Shown one piece after another: positions 7,539 to 15,719 of a stretch of 64,000 bases of DNA. The DNA comes from Actinomadura madurae (GTDB lineage: Bacteria > Actinomycetota > Actinomycetes > Streptosporangiales > Streptosporangiaceae). The stretch covers positions 1 to 64,000 of the forward strand of contig NZ_FOVH01000016.1 in assembly GCF_900115095.1 (NCBI RefSeq), written 5' to 3'. The notes under the pieces were generated by a model. That model saw only the letters and a list, made by a program, of their open reading frames with translations, made no database searches and was not told where the DNA came from. Position numbers and translations under genes: made by a program. Numbering within the stretch: position 1 is the stretch's first letter; the number at the start of each line of letters is the position of its first letter.

Positions 7539-9011
7539 ATGAGCGCGCTGTCCTCGCTCGCGCGGTTGCAGGCGGTGGCCGCCGGCATCGCGCAGCCCGT
7601 CGCGACCGTCCGGCACTGCCATGTCTCGGACGCGCCGCTGGTCCTCGTCCCGCTGAAGCTCTCCGGGGAGGCGGCCGCGCCGCTGGCCGTGCTGGCCGGC
7701 AGCGCGCCGGACGACCCGACGCTGCTGGTCGTCCCGCAGCCGCGCAACCGCGACCTGCGGTTCGCGTTCGCGGCGAGCCTCGCCAAGCTCGTCCTGAACC
7801 ACATCGAGACGAGCCGGGGCGCGGTGGAGGAGCTGCCGCCCGGCAAGGACGGCGACGAGAGGATCCGGTACGGGGACGCGCCGCAGCTGCTCGTGCCGAA
7901 CCGGGGCGGTGTCGCGTTCCTGCGGCTGATGGGCCGCTCGACGAGGTTCCGCAGCACCGAGGGCCCGTACGCGGTGGACCCGGCGGTGCCGGTGCTCGGC
8001 CGCTGGCTGACGTGGTTCGCCGACCGCCACGACCATCCCGGGTCGTCGCTGCTGGGCGCGATGACCGAGCTGCTGCGGCTGCACTGGGCCACGGGCCAGA
8101 GTTCGCTGGAGGACGGCAACCTCGCCGCGCTGATGGGCTGGATCGACCCGCCGGACGGCCTGGACGGCCCGGCCGCCGCGGCCCGCGCCGAGGACCCGGT
8201 GGTCTGCCCGCCGGCGGGGCCGACGACCGACCCGACGTTCGACAACGAGGTCCTCGCGCCGGCGATCGCCGCCTACGACCGGGCGGGCACCGGCTCGCGC
8301 GCCGAGGAGCGGCTGCGCACCGCGCTCGCCGGCCAGCTCATCCCGACGTGGGACCTGATGTGGCGGGCAGTCGGGCTGCTAGGTGCGCTGCCGGAGGGGG
8401 CGAGCGTCCCGCGGCGGTGGGAGCGCGACCGGGACGCCTTCACCTACTACCACCAGACGTTCGGCGAGGCGTATCCCCAGGCGCGCCGCGACCCGCCCGT
8501 CCGCGCGGCGCGGCGGCTGCACGACCTCGAACGCGCGCAGGACGCCTACGACGCGCAGCGAGCGTTCGACGACCCCCTGGTGATGGCCGAGCACCGGCTG
8601 GCCGGCCAGGCGTTCGGCGGGACGGTCACCGAATGCGACCCGACCCGGCTGGACGAGACCGGCAAGCGGCCGAAGCTCCGCCCGCTGCTGCGGGTGGAGA
8701 CCCGGGACCCGGTGCGCCTGGACGCCGGGACGACGGTGTGCAACGCGGCCCGGCCCGCGCTCAAGGGGAGGATCGTGGAGCTGGACGGCGGCGGCGTCGT
8801 GCTGGAGCTGACCGGCGGGATGGGCCGAAAGCTCACTCCGGAGGCGGGCGCCGTGCCGGAGGTGGGCGACCGGGTGTGCTTCACGTCGCTGACGGAGGGC
8901 TCGTTCGGCGCGGCGAAGTTCCCCGACCGGGACGACACGCCGTGGACGCACGGCGGGCCGCCCGCCGACTACGTGCCGACCGACGAGGACGCCGAAGAGG
9001 AATGGTCGTGA
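7539..9011 (+). CDS. Unrecognised protein between nuclease and helicase genes
   Basis: I do not recognise this 490-residue protein. The N-terminal half is globular (PLVLVPLKLSGEAAAP, LLVVPQPRNRDLRFAFAASLAK, then a WLTWFADRH helix). The middle is helical (FTYYHQTFGEAYPQARRD, ARRLHDLERAQDAYDAQRAF). Residues of about 390-465 look like a small beta barrel: LLRVETRDPVRLDAGTTVC, LKGRIVELDGGGVVLELTGG, VPEVGDRVCFTSLTEGSF. Dna2 and Upf1 carry an OB-like barrel beside their motor, so this gene might supply it in trans; that is inference. It begins 8 bases after the nuclease stop and its TGA overlaps the helicase GTG. Confidence 0.75.
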   Translation: MSALSSLARLQAVAAGIAQPVATVRHCHVSDAPLVLVPLKLSGEAAAPLAVLAGSAPDDPTLLVVPQPRNRDLRFAFAASLAKLVLNHIETSRGAVEELPPGKDGDERIRYGDAPQLLVPNRGGVAFLRLMGRSTRFRSTEGPYAVDPAVPVLGRWLTWFADRHDHPGSSLLGAMTELLRLHWATGQSSLEDGNLAALMGWIDPPDGLDGPAAAARAEDPVVCPPAGPTTDPTFDNEVLAPAIAAYDRAGTGSRAEERLRTALAGQLIPTWDLMWRAVGLLGALPEGASVPRRWERDRDAFTYYHQTFGEAYPQARRDPPVRAARRLHDLERAQDAYDAQRAFDDPLVMAEHRLAGQAFGGTVTECDPTRLDETGKRPKLRPLLRVETRDPVRLDAGTTVCNAARPALKGRIVELDGGGVVLELTGGMGRKLTPEAGAVPEVGDRVCFTSLTEGSFGAAKFPDRDDTPWTHGGPPADYVPTDEDAEEEWS

Positions 9012-10372
9012 CCGAACACGCGGGCCGCCACCTGACGCCGGTGGCGGCGGACGATCCGGACCCGTCGCCGCTCGCTCCCGGGGAGGCGGCCGCCCGGGTC
9101 GTCGACGCGGTCCTGGCCGATCTCGGCGGTGGGCACCGCGGCGTGGTGGTCGACTCCCCGCCGGGCGCGGGCAAGTCGACGCTGGTGGTGCGGGCCGCCG
9201 CGCACCTGGCCGAGGCCGGCGAGCGGCTCATGATCGTCGCGCAGACGAACGAGCAGGTGGACGACCTCATCGAGCGGATAGCGGGGAGGCATCCCGGCAT
9301 CACGCTGGGGCGGCTGTCGGCGTCGGGATACCTCCCCTCCGAGCGGGTGCTGGCGCATCCGGCGGTGCGGGTCGCGCAGAAGGCCGACGACCTCGCCGAG
9401 CACACCGTCGTGATCGCGACCGCCGCGAAGTGGGCGACGCTCTCGGACGGGTCGTGGCCGTGGGCGATCGTCGACGAGGCCTACCAGATGCGCTCGGACA
9501 TGCTGCTGCGCATCGCCGGGCGCTTCGAGCGGGCGCTGTTCGTCGGCGACCCCGGCCAGCTCGACCCGTTCTCCACCGTGGAGGTCGAGCGCTGGGCGGG
9601 GCTGTCCTGGGACCCGCTGCGCAGCGCCGTGTCCGTCCTGCTCGCGCACAACCCGGACCTGCCCGTGCACCGGCTGCCGGTGTCGTGGCGGCTGCCCGCG
9701 TCCGCGGCGCCCGTCGTGTCGGAGGCGTTCTACCCGTTCACGGGCTTCCGCGCCGGGACGGGGCCGGGCGACCGGCGGCTGGAGTACGCCGCGCGCGGCA
9801 TGGGCACCACCTACGACCGCGCGCTCGAAGAGGCGGCGTCCACCGGCTGGGCCCTGTACGAGCTGCCGGCGCGGCACACGCTGCGGACCGACGCCGAGGC
9901 CGTCCGGGCCACGGCGGCGCTCGCCGTCCGGCTGCTGCAGCGCGGCCCCGTCGCGCACTCCGAACTGGGATCGGGGCAGGTGGACGCGGGACGCGTCGCG
10001 ATCGGCGCCGCGCACCGCGACCAGGTGACCGCGATCCGCGCCGCGCTCGGCCCGCACGGCGAGGGCGTCACCGTCGACACGGCGAACCGCCTCCAGGGCC
10101 GCGAGTACGACGTGACGGTCGTCCTGCATCCGCTGTCGGGGCGCCGCGACGCGACCGCGTTCCACCTGGAGTCGGGGCGGCTGTGCGTCTTGACGTCGCG
10201 GCACCGGCACGCCTGCGTCGTCGTGGCGCGGGCGGGGATTCCCGAGCTGCTGGACGCGCATCCGTCCGCCGAACCGGTGCACCTCGGCGTGCCGGTGAAG
10301 TTCCCGGACGGGTGGGAGGCGAACCAGTCGGTCCTCGCCCACCTGGCCCGGCACCGCGTCGCGGGCGGCTAG
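9008..10372 (+). CDS. SF1 helicase, Upf1/Dna2-like
   Basis: This 454-residue protein is a superfamily 1 motor ATPase. Visible motifs are Walker A PPGAGKST (51-58), TNEQVDDLIERI (Ia), Walker B VDEA (D156, E157), GDPGQLDPF (III, 180-188), SWRLP (IV), DTANRLQGREYDVTVVL (V) and VLTSRHRHACVV (VI). The layout matches the Upf1/Dna2 branch rather than UvrD. It would move along DNA and feed the partner nuclease. The GTG at 9008 is preferred because AAGAGG at 8995-9000 is correctly spaced; an ATG at 9002 is possible. It is the last gene of the operon and converges on the MMPL gene. Confidence 0.88.
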   Translation: MTEHAGRHLTPVAADDPDPSPLAPGEAAARVVDAVLADLGGGHRGVVVDSPPGAGKSTLVVRAAAHLAEAGERLMIVAQTNEQVDDLIERIAGRHPGITLGRLSASGYLPSERVLAHPAVRVAQKADDLAEHTVVIATAAKWATLSDGSWPWAIVDEAYQMRSDMLLRIAGRFERALFVGDPGQLDPFSTVEVERWAGLSWDPLRSAVSVLLAHNPDLPVHRLPVSWRLPASAAPVVSEAFYPFTGFRAGTGPGDRRLEYAARGMGTTYDRALEEAASTGWALYELPARHTLRTDAEAVRATAALAVRLLQRGPVAHSELGSGQVDAGRVAIGAAHRDQVTAIRAALGPHGEGVTVDTANRLQGREYDVTVVLHPLSGRRDATAFHLESGRLCVLTSRHRHACVVVARAGIPELLDAHPSAEPVHLGVPVKFPDGWEANQSVLAHLARHRVAGG

Positions 10373-10417
10373 CGCCTGGGCGAACAATCGGCGAACGGGC
10401 GACCGGTGGCGCCGCGC

Positions 10418-12595
10418 CTAGTGCCGCTCCAGCTCGACCTTGGGCAGCAGCCGGGCCAGCGGCGCCGGCAGCCACCAGGCGCGGCGGCCCATCAGCTCCA
10501 TCGCCGCCGGAACGATCAGGCAGCGGATGACGACGGCGTCCACGAAGATCGCCACCGCCATGCCGAAGCCGGCCTGCTGGAGCAGCCGCTGCGAGCTGAG
10601 CATGAATGCGCCGAAGATCACGACCATGATCGCGCCGGCCGCGGTGATCACCGAGCCGGTGTGGGCCAGTCCCTCCCGCACGGCGTGGGAGGGGTCCTTG
10701 GAGCGCGTCCACTCCTCGTGGATCCGGGAGATCAGGAAGATCTCGTAGTCCATGGAGAGCCCGAAGACGATCGCGAAGACCATCACCGGCAGGTACGCCT
10801 CGATCGGGCCGGGCTCCACGCCGAGCCGGCCGTCCTGGAACACCAGGGTCATCGCGCCGAGCGCGGCGCCGATGCTGAGCAGGTTCAGCAGCGCAGCCTT
10901 CAACGGGACGAGCACCGAGCGGAACACCGCCATCAGCAGGAGCACGGAGAGGCCGACGACGATGGCCATGAAGAGCGGCAGCCGGTCGGCGACCTTGCCG
11001 GCGTAGTCCTCGGACGCGGCCGTTGCTCCGCCGACCAGGTACCGGGCACCGTTCCGATCGGACAGCTCCGGCAGTACGTCGTCGCGCAGGGTGCCGACCA
11101 GTTCGGAGGTCTCCTCGTCCTGCGGTGCGGAGGAGGGGAAGGCGAGGATGGTCGCGGCCTCGCCGTCCGGCGTGGGCACGGGGTCCGCGGCGGCCTGCAC
11201 GCCCGGGGTGCCGCTCAGTGCGCGGGTCGCCTCGGCACCGGACTGGGCGGCGCCGCCCGAACCGCCGTCGGCCACCACCAGCAGCGGGCCGTTGAAGCCG
11301 GGGCCGAAGCCTTCGGAGAGCAGGTCGTAGGCCTGCCGGCTGGTCGTCTCGGGCGCGTCGCTGCCCGCGTCCGAGAACCCGAGCCGCATGCCCAGCGCCG
11401 GGAAGGCGAGTGCCCCGAGGACCACCGCGGCGGCCAGCAGGGAGGCCAGCGGGCGCCGCTGCACCACGGCGGCGAGCCGCCGCCATGCGGTGCCCTCGAC
11501 GGCCTTGCCCTTGGCTTCGCGCCGCTCGGCGCGCCGGGTGAACTGGCGGGCGAACCGGCGGCCGAAGACGCCGAGCAGGGCCGGCAGCAGGGTCAGAGCG
11601 GCGAGCATGGTCATCAGCACGGTCATCGCGACCGACAGCGCCATGCCCTGCAGCGAGCCGAGACCGAAGGCGACGAGGCCGAGCAGGGCCAGGATGACGG
11701 TGCAGCCGGCGAAGAACACCGAGCGGCCGGCGGCGTCCAGCGCGTTCACGGTGGCCCGTTCCGGCTCCGCGCCGCGCACCAGCTCGGCGCGGTAGCGGGC
11801 GAAGACGAGCAGCGCGTAGTCGATGCCGACGCCGAGGCCGACCAGGATCATCACCGGCGGGGTCCACTCGGCGATCGTGAAGACGTGCGACGCCACGACG
11901 ATGCCGCCGACCGTGGACCCGACGGCGAAGAGGGCGATGATGATGGGCAGCCCGGCGGCGATGACCGTGCCGAACATCAGCACGAGGATGACCAGCGCCG
12001 CGATCAACCCCACGCCCTCCGCGGAACCGGTCCCACCCTCCCCCAGCAGCCGGGCCGCATCGCCGCCCAGCTCGGCCTGGAGCCCGTCGCCCTCGACCTC
12101 CTGAGCGGTGTCGAAGATGCGCTGGGTGTCGTTCTTCGGCATGTCCTGCGAGGGAACGTCGAGCACCACGGTGGCGTAGCCGATCGTGCCGTCCCCGCTG
12201 ATCGCGCCCTCGCCGTCGTACGGGCTGCGGACCTGGCCGACCTTGGGCAGTCCCGCGACCTCGTCGAGCATGTCCCCCACGCGCTTCTGGACGCCGGGCT
12301 CGCGCAGGCCGCCCTCGTCGTGCAGGACGATCTCGACGGTGTCCCCCGCACGGGCGGCGCCGTGCTCGGCCAGCAGGTCGGCGGCCTGCTGCGACTCGGT
12401 GCCGGGGAGGGAGAAGTCGTTGCGGTAGTCGTCACCCGTGACCGACGCGGCGGCCCAGACGCCGGCCAGGACCGCCACCCACAGGATCAGGGCGAGCCAT
12501 CGGCGGCGGTGGGCGAACCCCGCGACGCGGGCGAACACTCCTCGCCGCGCAGGTGGTCGGGTGTTCTCTTCCCGGTCCGTTTGGGTCAGTGTCAT
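10418..12595 (-). CDS. MMPL-family transporter
   Basis: This 725-residue RND-type membrane exporter has two repeated halves. Each has an N-terminal membrane helix, a large periplasm-side loop and a block of five helices. Visible helices include RWLALILWVAVLAGVWAAAS, GVGLIAALVILVLMFGTVI, and the conserved GVGIDYALLVFARYR and FGLSMDYEIFLISRIHEEW segments, whose Asp residues are proton-relay candidates in MmpL proteins. Such pumps export lipids or hydrophobic drugs. The ATG at 12595 has a GGAAGAG site. The gene diverges from an ECF41 sigma factor and has an ECF41-type promoter of its own, so it is a likely direct target. Confidence 0.9.
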   Translation of the reverse strand: MTLTQTDREENTRPPARRGVFARVAGFAHRRRWLALILWVAVLAGVWAAASVTGDDYRNDFSLPGTESQQAADLLAEHGAARAGDTVEIVLHDEGGLREPGVQKRVGDMLDEVAGLPKVGQVRSPYDGEGAISGDGTIGYATVVLDVPSQDMPKNDTQRIFDTAQEVEGDGLQAELGGDAARLLGEGGTGSAEGVGLIAALVILVLMFGTVIAAGLPIIIALFAVGSTVGGIVVASHVFTIAEWTPPVMILVGLGVGIDYALLVFARYRAELVRGAEPERATVNALDAAGRSVFFAGCTVILALLGLVAFGLGSLQGMALSVAMTVLMTMLAALTLLPALLGVFGRRFARQFTRRAERREAKGKAVEGTAWRRLAAVVQRRPLASLLAAAVVLGALAFPALGMRLGFSDAGSDAPETTSRQAYDLLSEGFGPGFNGPLLVVADGGSGGAAQSGAEATRALSGTPGVQAAADPVPTPDGEAATILAFPSSAPQDEETSELVGTLRDDVLPELSDRNGARYLVGGATAASEDYAGKVADRLPLFMAIVVGLSVLLLMAVFRSVLVPLKAALLNLLSIGAALGAMTLVFQDGRLGVEPGPIEAYLPVMVFAIVFGLSMDYEIFLISRIHEEWTRSKDPSHAVREGLAHTGSVITAAGAIMVVIFGAFMLSSQRLLQQAGFGMAVAIFVDAVVIRCLIVPAAMELMGRRAWWLPAPLARLLPKVELERH

Positions 12596-12657
12596 GATCT
12601 CTTCCCCCCGGAGGGTCGTCGGCGTCCATGGGTCGGCCTGATGAGGCTTCGTTGCCT

Positions 12658-12684
12658 GACGACGCAGCCCTCCGAGGTGTGACA
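12658..12684 (-). promoter_or_regulatory. ECF41-type promoter of the MMPL gene
   Basis: On the minus strand TGTCACA (12684-12678) is followed after exactly 16 bases by CGTC (12661-12658). This equals the published ECF41 promoter consensus TGTCACA-N16-CGTC. Transcription would start near 12650, giving a leader of about 55 bases before the ATG at 12595. Confidence 0.8.
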
Positions 12685-12708
12685 GGGCACCCCGCCGGAG
12701 GGATGCCC

Positions 12709-12735
12709 TGTCACACCCGGACCGGCTACGTCGTC
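12709..12735 (+). promoter_or_regulatory. ECF41-type autoregulatory promoter of the sigma-factor gene
   Basis: On the plus strand TGTCACA (12709-12715) is followed after exactly 16 bases by CGTC (12732-12735). The ATG at 12744 lies eight bases later, so the transcript is probably leaderless. Its -35 region and that of the divergent MMPL promoter form a perfect 14-bp inverted repeat (12676-12689 with 12704-12717). Confidence 0.8.
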
Positions 12736-12743
12736 TACAGCTC

Positions 12744-13649
12744 ATGGGACTGACGGAGCGGGACGTACGAGACACCGAGGAGATGCTGGCGCGGTCCTTC
12801 GAGGCCAACCGGCCGCGGCTGCTGCGGGTGGCCTACACGATGACGGGCTCACTGGTGGAGGCCGAGGACTGCGTGCAGGAGGCGTGGCTGCGGCTGCGCG
12901 GGCTGGACGACCCCGCGTCCGTCCGTGACCTCGCCGCGTGGCTGACGACCACCGTCAGCAGGCTGGCGCTCGACACCCTGAGCAGCGCGCGCGCACGCCG
13001 GGAGCACTACGTCGGCATGTGGCTGCCGGAGCCGCTGGTCGTGGCCGGCTCCGACGACCCGGCCGACCGCGTCACGCTGGACGAGTCGGTGAGCATGGCT
13101 CTGCTCGTCGTCCTGGAGCGGCTCTCGCCCGCCGAGCGCACCGCGTTCGTACTGCACGACGTGTTCGGCGTCCCCTTCCCCGAGATCGCCGAGGTCGTCG
13201 GCCGCACACCGGCGGCGGTGCGGCAGCTCGCCTCGCGGGCGCGCCGGCAGGTCGAGGACGGGCGTCCGCGGACACCGGTGACGGAAGCCGAACAGCGGGA
13301 GCTGGTCACGGCGTTCGCGGCCGCCTGCCAGAACGGCGACCTGCCGGGCCTCATCGCGCTACTCGACCCGGACGTCGTGCTGCGCGGCGACGGCGGGGGC
13401 AAGGTCGTCACGCTGCGGCACGCCGTGCGGGAGGCGGGGCTCGTGGCCGGCATGCTGCTGGCCCGTGCCCAGGCCGCGGGCCCGTTCGACATCCTGCCCG
13501 CCGAGGTCAACGGCGTTCCCGGGCTGGTGGCCCGGGACGGCGACGGCGGACTGTCGGTCATGGCGTTCACGGTGGACGCCGGGCTGATCACCGCGATCGA
13601 CCTCATCCGCAACCCGGACAAGCTCGCGAAGGTTCCGGAGCTGGGCTGA
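12744..13649 (+). CDS. sigJ: ECF41-family (SigJ-like) RNA polymerase sigma factor
   Basis: This 301-residue extracytoplasmic-function sigma factor is of group ECF41. Sigma-2 covers residues of about 15-85 (RLLRVAYTMTGSLVEAEDCVQEAWLR). The WLPEPL motif is at 93-98. Sigma-4 covers about 118-170 (VVLERLSPAERTAFVLHDVFG, then the helix-turn-helix FPEIAEVVGRTPAAVRQ). A SnoaL-like C-terminal domain carries the group's DGGGK (216-220) and NPDKL (290-294) motifs. In ECF41 this fused domain replaces an anti-sigma factor and senses an unknown signal. No ribosome site precedes the ATG, in line with a leaderless mRNA. ECF41 genes usually neighbour a carboxymuconolactone decarboxylase or oxidoreductase (COE); here the neighbour is an MMPL pump. 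Confidence 0.88.
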   Translation: MGLTERDVRDTEEMLARSFEANRPRLLRVAYTMTGSLVEAEDCVQEAWLRLRGLDDPASVRDLAAWLTTTVSRLALDTLSSARARREHYVGMWLPEPLVVAGSDDPADRVTLDESVSMALLVVLERLSPAERTAFVLHDVFGVPFPEIAEVVGRTPAAVRQLASRARRQVEDGRPRTPVTEAEQRELVTAFAAACQNGDLPGLIALLDPDVVLRGDGGGKVVTLRHAVREAGLVAGMLLARAQAAGPFDILPAEVNGVPGLVARDGDGGLSVMAFTVDAGLITAIDLIRNPDKLAKVPELG

Positions 13650-13709
13650 GACGGGCTTCGGCCGGACATCCGTCTCGCGGATGCCTCGGTGTGGTACCCG
13701 GAGGGCCCT

Positions 13710-14498
13710 TCAGGCGTGTCCCGCCGTCGCCGCCCAGCGACCGTTGTGCCGGGTGATGGTGATCGGGTGGTCGAAGCACGCGCTGACCAGCTCGGTCGTG
13801 AGGACCTCCCCGGCCGGTCCCGAGGCGAGCACCTGCCCCTCGCGCAGCAGCAGCGCGTGGCTGGTGCTGGTCGGGAGCTCCTCCAGGTGATGCGTGACGA
13901 GCACGGTCGTCAGGCCGGGACGGTCGGCGCGCAGCTGGTCGAGGCTCGCGAGCAGCCGCTCCCGGGCGGCGACGTCCAGGCCCGTGGCGGGCTCGTCGAG
14001 GAGCAGCAGCGCCGGATCCGGCATGAGCGCCCGCGCGATCAGCGTCCGTCCCCGCTCGCCCTGCGACAGGGTCGGCCAGCGCGCGTCCGCCCTGGGCGTC
14101 AGCCCCATCAGCTCGATCAGCTCGTCGGCGCGGCGCAGGTCGTCCTCGGACGGCGTCCACCGCGGCACGAGCTCGATGGTGCCCGTCACCCCCGTGAGGA
14201 CGATCTCCCGGACCGTCCGCGCCGACTCCAGGGGATGCCGCGGGTTCACCTGCCCGATGAGCCTGCGCAGCTCCTGGACGTCCACCCGGCCGAGCCGGCG
14301 GCCCAGGATCTCCGCCGACCCGCGCGTCGGATGCGTGTAGGCGCCGAGAATGCCGAGCAGCGTGCTCTTGCCCGCCCCGTTCGGCCCGATCAGCGCCCAG
14401 TGCTCGCCGCGCAGCACCGTCATCGTGACGCGGTCGAGCAGCGGCCGCCGCTCCCGGACCAGATCGATCTTGTCCGCGTTCAGCACGACGTCGGGCAC
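13710..14498 (-). CDS. ABC transporter ATP-binding protein (orphan)
   Basis: This 262-residue single ABC ATPase has Walker A GPNGAGKSTLL (about 38-48), a Q-loop region RRLIGQVNPRHP, signature LSQGERGR, Walker B ALLLLDEPATGLD and the switch histidine in VLVTHHLEE. The spacing and GVTGTIELVPRWTPSEDDL insert resemble the ModF/YlmA-like soluble ABC group. No permease or binding protein lies beside it, so its transport partner, if any, is elsewhere. It converges with the ECF41 gene across 60 bases, where a weak 7-bp hairpin (13648-13654 with 13670-13676) may end transcription. Confidence 0.85.
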   Translation of the reverse strand: MPDVVLNADKIDLVRERRPLLDRVTMTVLRGEHWALIGPNGAGKSTLLGILGAYTHPTRGSAEILGRRLGRVDVQELRRLIGQVNPRHPLESARTVREIVLTGVTGTIELVPRWTPSEDDLRRADELIELMGLTPRADARWPTLSQGERGRTLIARALMPDPALLLLDEPATGLDVAARERLLASLDQLRADRPGLTTVLVTHHLEELPTSTSHALLLREGQVLASGPAGEVLTTELVSACFDHPITITRHNGRWAATAGHA

Positions 14499-14684
14499 GG
14501 AACCTCCCGTTCGTGGGTATGACTAGCGCGCGGGGTGAGCGGCGCGCGTGACGCGCGGAGACCGGGATCGCCGGGACGGAGGCGTCGTGACGATCTTCAA
14601 GCTACCCGAGTGCCGCCGCCTGGCACGAGCGAGGCGTCCGGGCGGATACTGTGAGATCGGTGCCTCAGCGATCAGGGGAGGGAC

Positions 14685-15200
14685 ATGGAGGACATCGGCT
14701 TCATGTGCGCCCGGTGCGGCGGCGAGGTGCACGACGTGACGCACAACCGCGAGGGCTCGCTGGACGGCGTCGGCTACCGCCACAACCGGCGGGTGGAGCC
14801 GTGGGACCACGAGCTGGAACTCGCGGTAGGCGAGGCCGCCCCGCAGGACCACGTCTGCGACTTCTGCGGCGTGTCCGGACCGAGCTGGCTCTACTACCCC
14901 ACGCTCGACCCCGACGACACCGACATGTTCGAGGTCGAGCTCGACACCACGCACCTGTCCGACGACGACACCGCGGTCGCCGTCCTCAACATGCTCTACC
15001 CCTGGTACGCGTGCGACACCTGCTCCGTCCTCGTCGCCGACCGCAACGTCGAACTCCTCATCGCCCGCGCCCTCGACCGCACCCCCGTCCCCGAGGACGG
15101 CCCCGTCGACGAGGAGACCGTCCGCGCCCGCCTCCAAGGCTCCCTCTCGGTCTTCTTCACCACCCGCCCGGGCCGCCCCCAACCCTCGAGAGCTGTCTAG
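14685..15200 (+). CDS. Hypothetical protein with three CxxC zinc knuckles
   Basis: I do not recognise the family of this 171-residue protein. It has three Cys pairs, CARCGG (about residue 8), CDFCGVSG (about 60) and CDTCS (about 110), which probably bind zinc, and an acidic linker rich in Asp (TLDPDDTDMFEVELDTTHLSD). There is no signal peptide or membrane segment. A GGGGAGGGAC ribosome site precedes the ATG. It stands alone between an ABC ATPase on the other strand and a 420-base non-coding stretch. Its last residues are Arg/Pro-rich. Confidence 0.7.
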   Translation: MEDIGFMCARCGGEVHDVTHNREGSLDGVGYRHNRRVEPWDHELELAVGEAAPQDHVCDFCGVSGPSWLYYPTLDPDDTDMFEVELDTTHLSDDDTAVAVLNMLYPWYACDTCSVLVADRNVELLIARALDRTPVPEDGPVDEETVRARLQGSLSVFFTTRPGRPQPSRAV

Positions 15201-15623
15201 CTTTCCTCTTCTCCTCGGGCCTAGCGCGCCCCCACCTGCCCAACGAGCACAAAAGCCAAGCCCACCCCACGCCATCCCCACGCCCCGCAATCCCACCCAG
15301 AGGCAGGGTCAACGAAGCGAGCCACAAGACGAGCCAAAGCGAGACCCCACGGCCACCCCACGCGTAAACCGCATAGCCGCGCTCGCGTCCGGGAGCAGAT
15401 TCAAGCAGGGCGAGACCACAGGACGGGACGGTCGCGCGCACCCCTCAGCCACCACCGCAACCCCGCAACAACCTCAATGGTTGCGATCGCGTCCGAAGGC
15501 AGGGGCGAGCGAAGCAAGACCCTGATCGCGCAGCGAGCCGCAAGGCGAGCCGGAGCGATGCAGCGATCGCCCGCGGTGCCCGACGATGGAGGGCCGCCAG
15601 GCCCGAAGGAGGAGGGCACTGCC
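15201..15623. other. Non-coding stretch with two copies of a degenerate AGCGAGCC-rich unit
   Basis: No convincing gene lies here. The base composition is odd (C/A-rich on the plus strand at 15240-15370). A unit beginning GCTCGCGTCCG near 15381 recurs as GATCGCGTCCG near 15485. AGCGAGCC-type runs occur near 15315-15345 and 15500-15560. This looks like a degenerate intergenic repeat family. The far end supplies the strong ribosome site for the following small ORF. Confidence 0.4.
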
Positions 15624-15719
15624 ATGAACACTGCTACCCCCGGGGGGGATCGGTGTCGGTGGGGGTTATTAGGATCGGTGCCGTTTTGGTGGGGTGCGTC
15701 AGCACGGGGGCGAAAGTGA
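15624..15719 (+). CDS. Possible 31-residue leader peptide with two tandem TTA codons
   Basis: An ATG at 15624 is preceded by a strong GGAGGAGGG site at 15608-15616. The 31-codon frame encodes MNTATPGGDRCRWGLLGSVP and a Trp-rich rest, and ends at a TGA (15717-15719) that overlaps the GTG start of the next gene at 15716. Codons 15666-15671 are TTA TTA, the rare leucine codon that makes genes depend on the bldA tRNA in Streptomyces and relatives. Translation of this ORF would control entry to the next start by coupling. This is a prediction from layout; the peptide has no family. Confidence 0.4.
   Translation: MNTATPGGDRCRWGLLGSVPFWWGASARGRK

Noticed and set aside
6437..10372. Assigning the nuclease-helicase operon to CRISPR-Cas, BREX, DISARM, Gabija or Hachiman
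   Set aside because: No cas genes or repeats, methyltransferase, PglZ, PLD, OLD/TOPRIM or DUF1837 proteins accompany it, and the helicase is Upf1/Dna2-like.
15477..15623. Longer version of the 31-codon leader ORF starting at 15477
   Set aside because: It has no ribosome site at its start and runs through the biased repeat region, while the ATG at 15624 has a strong site.
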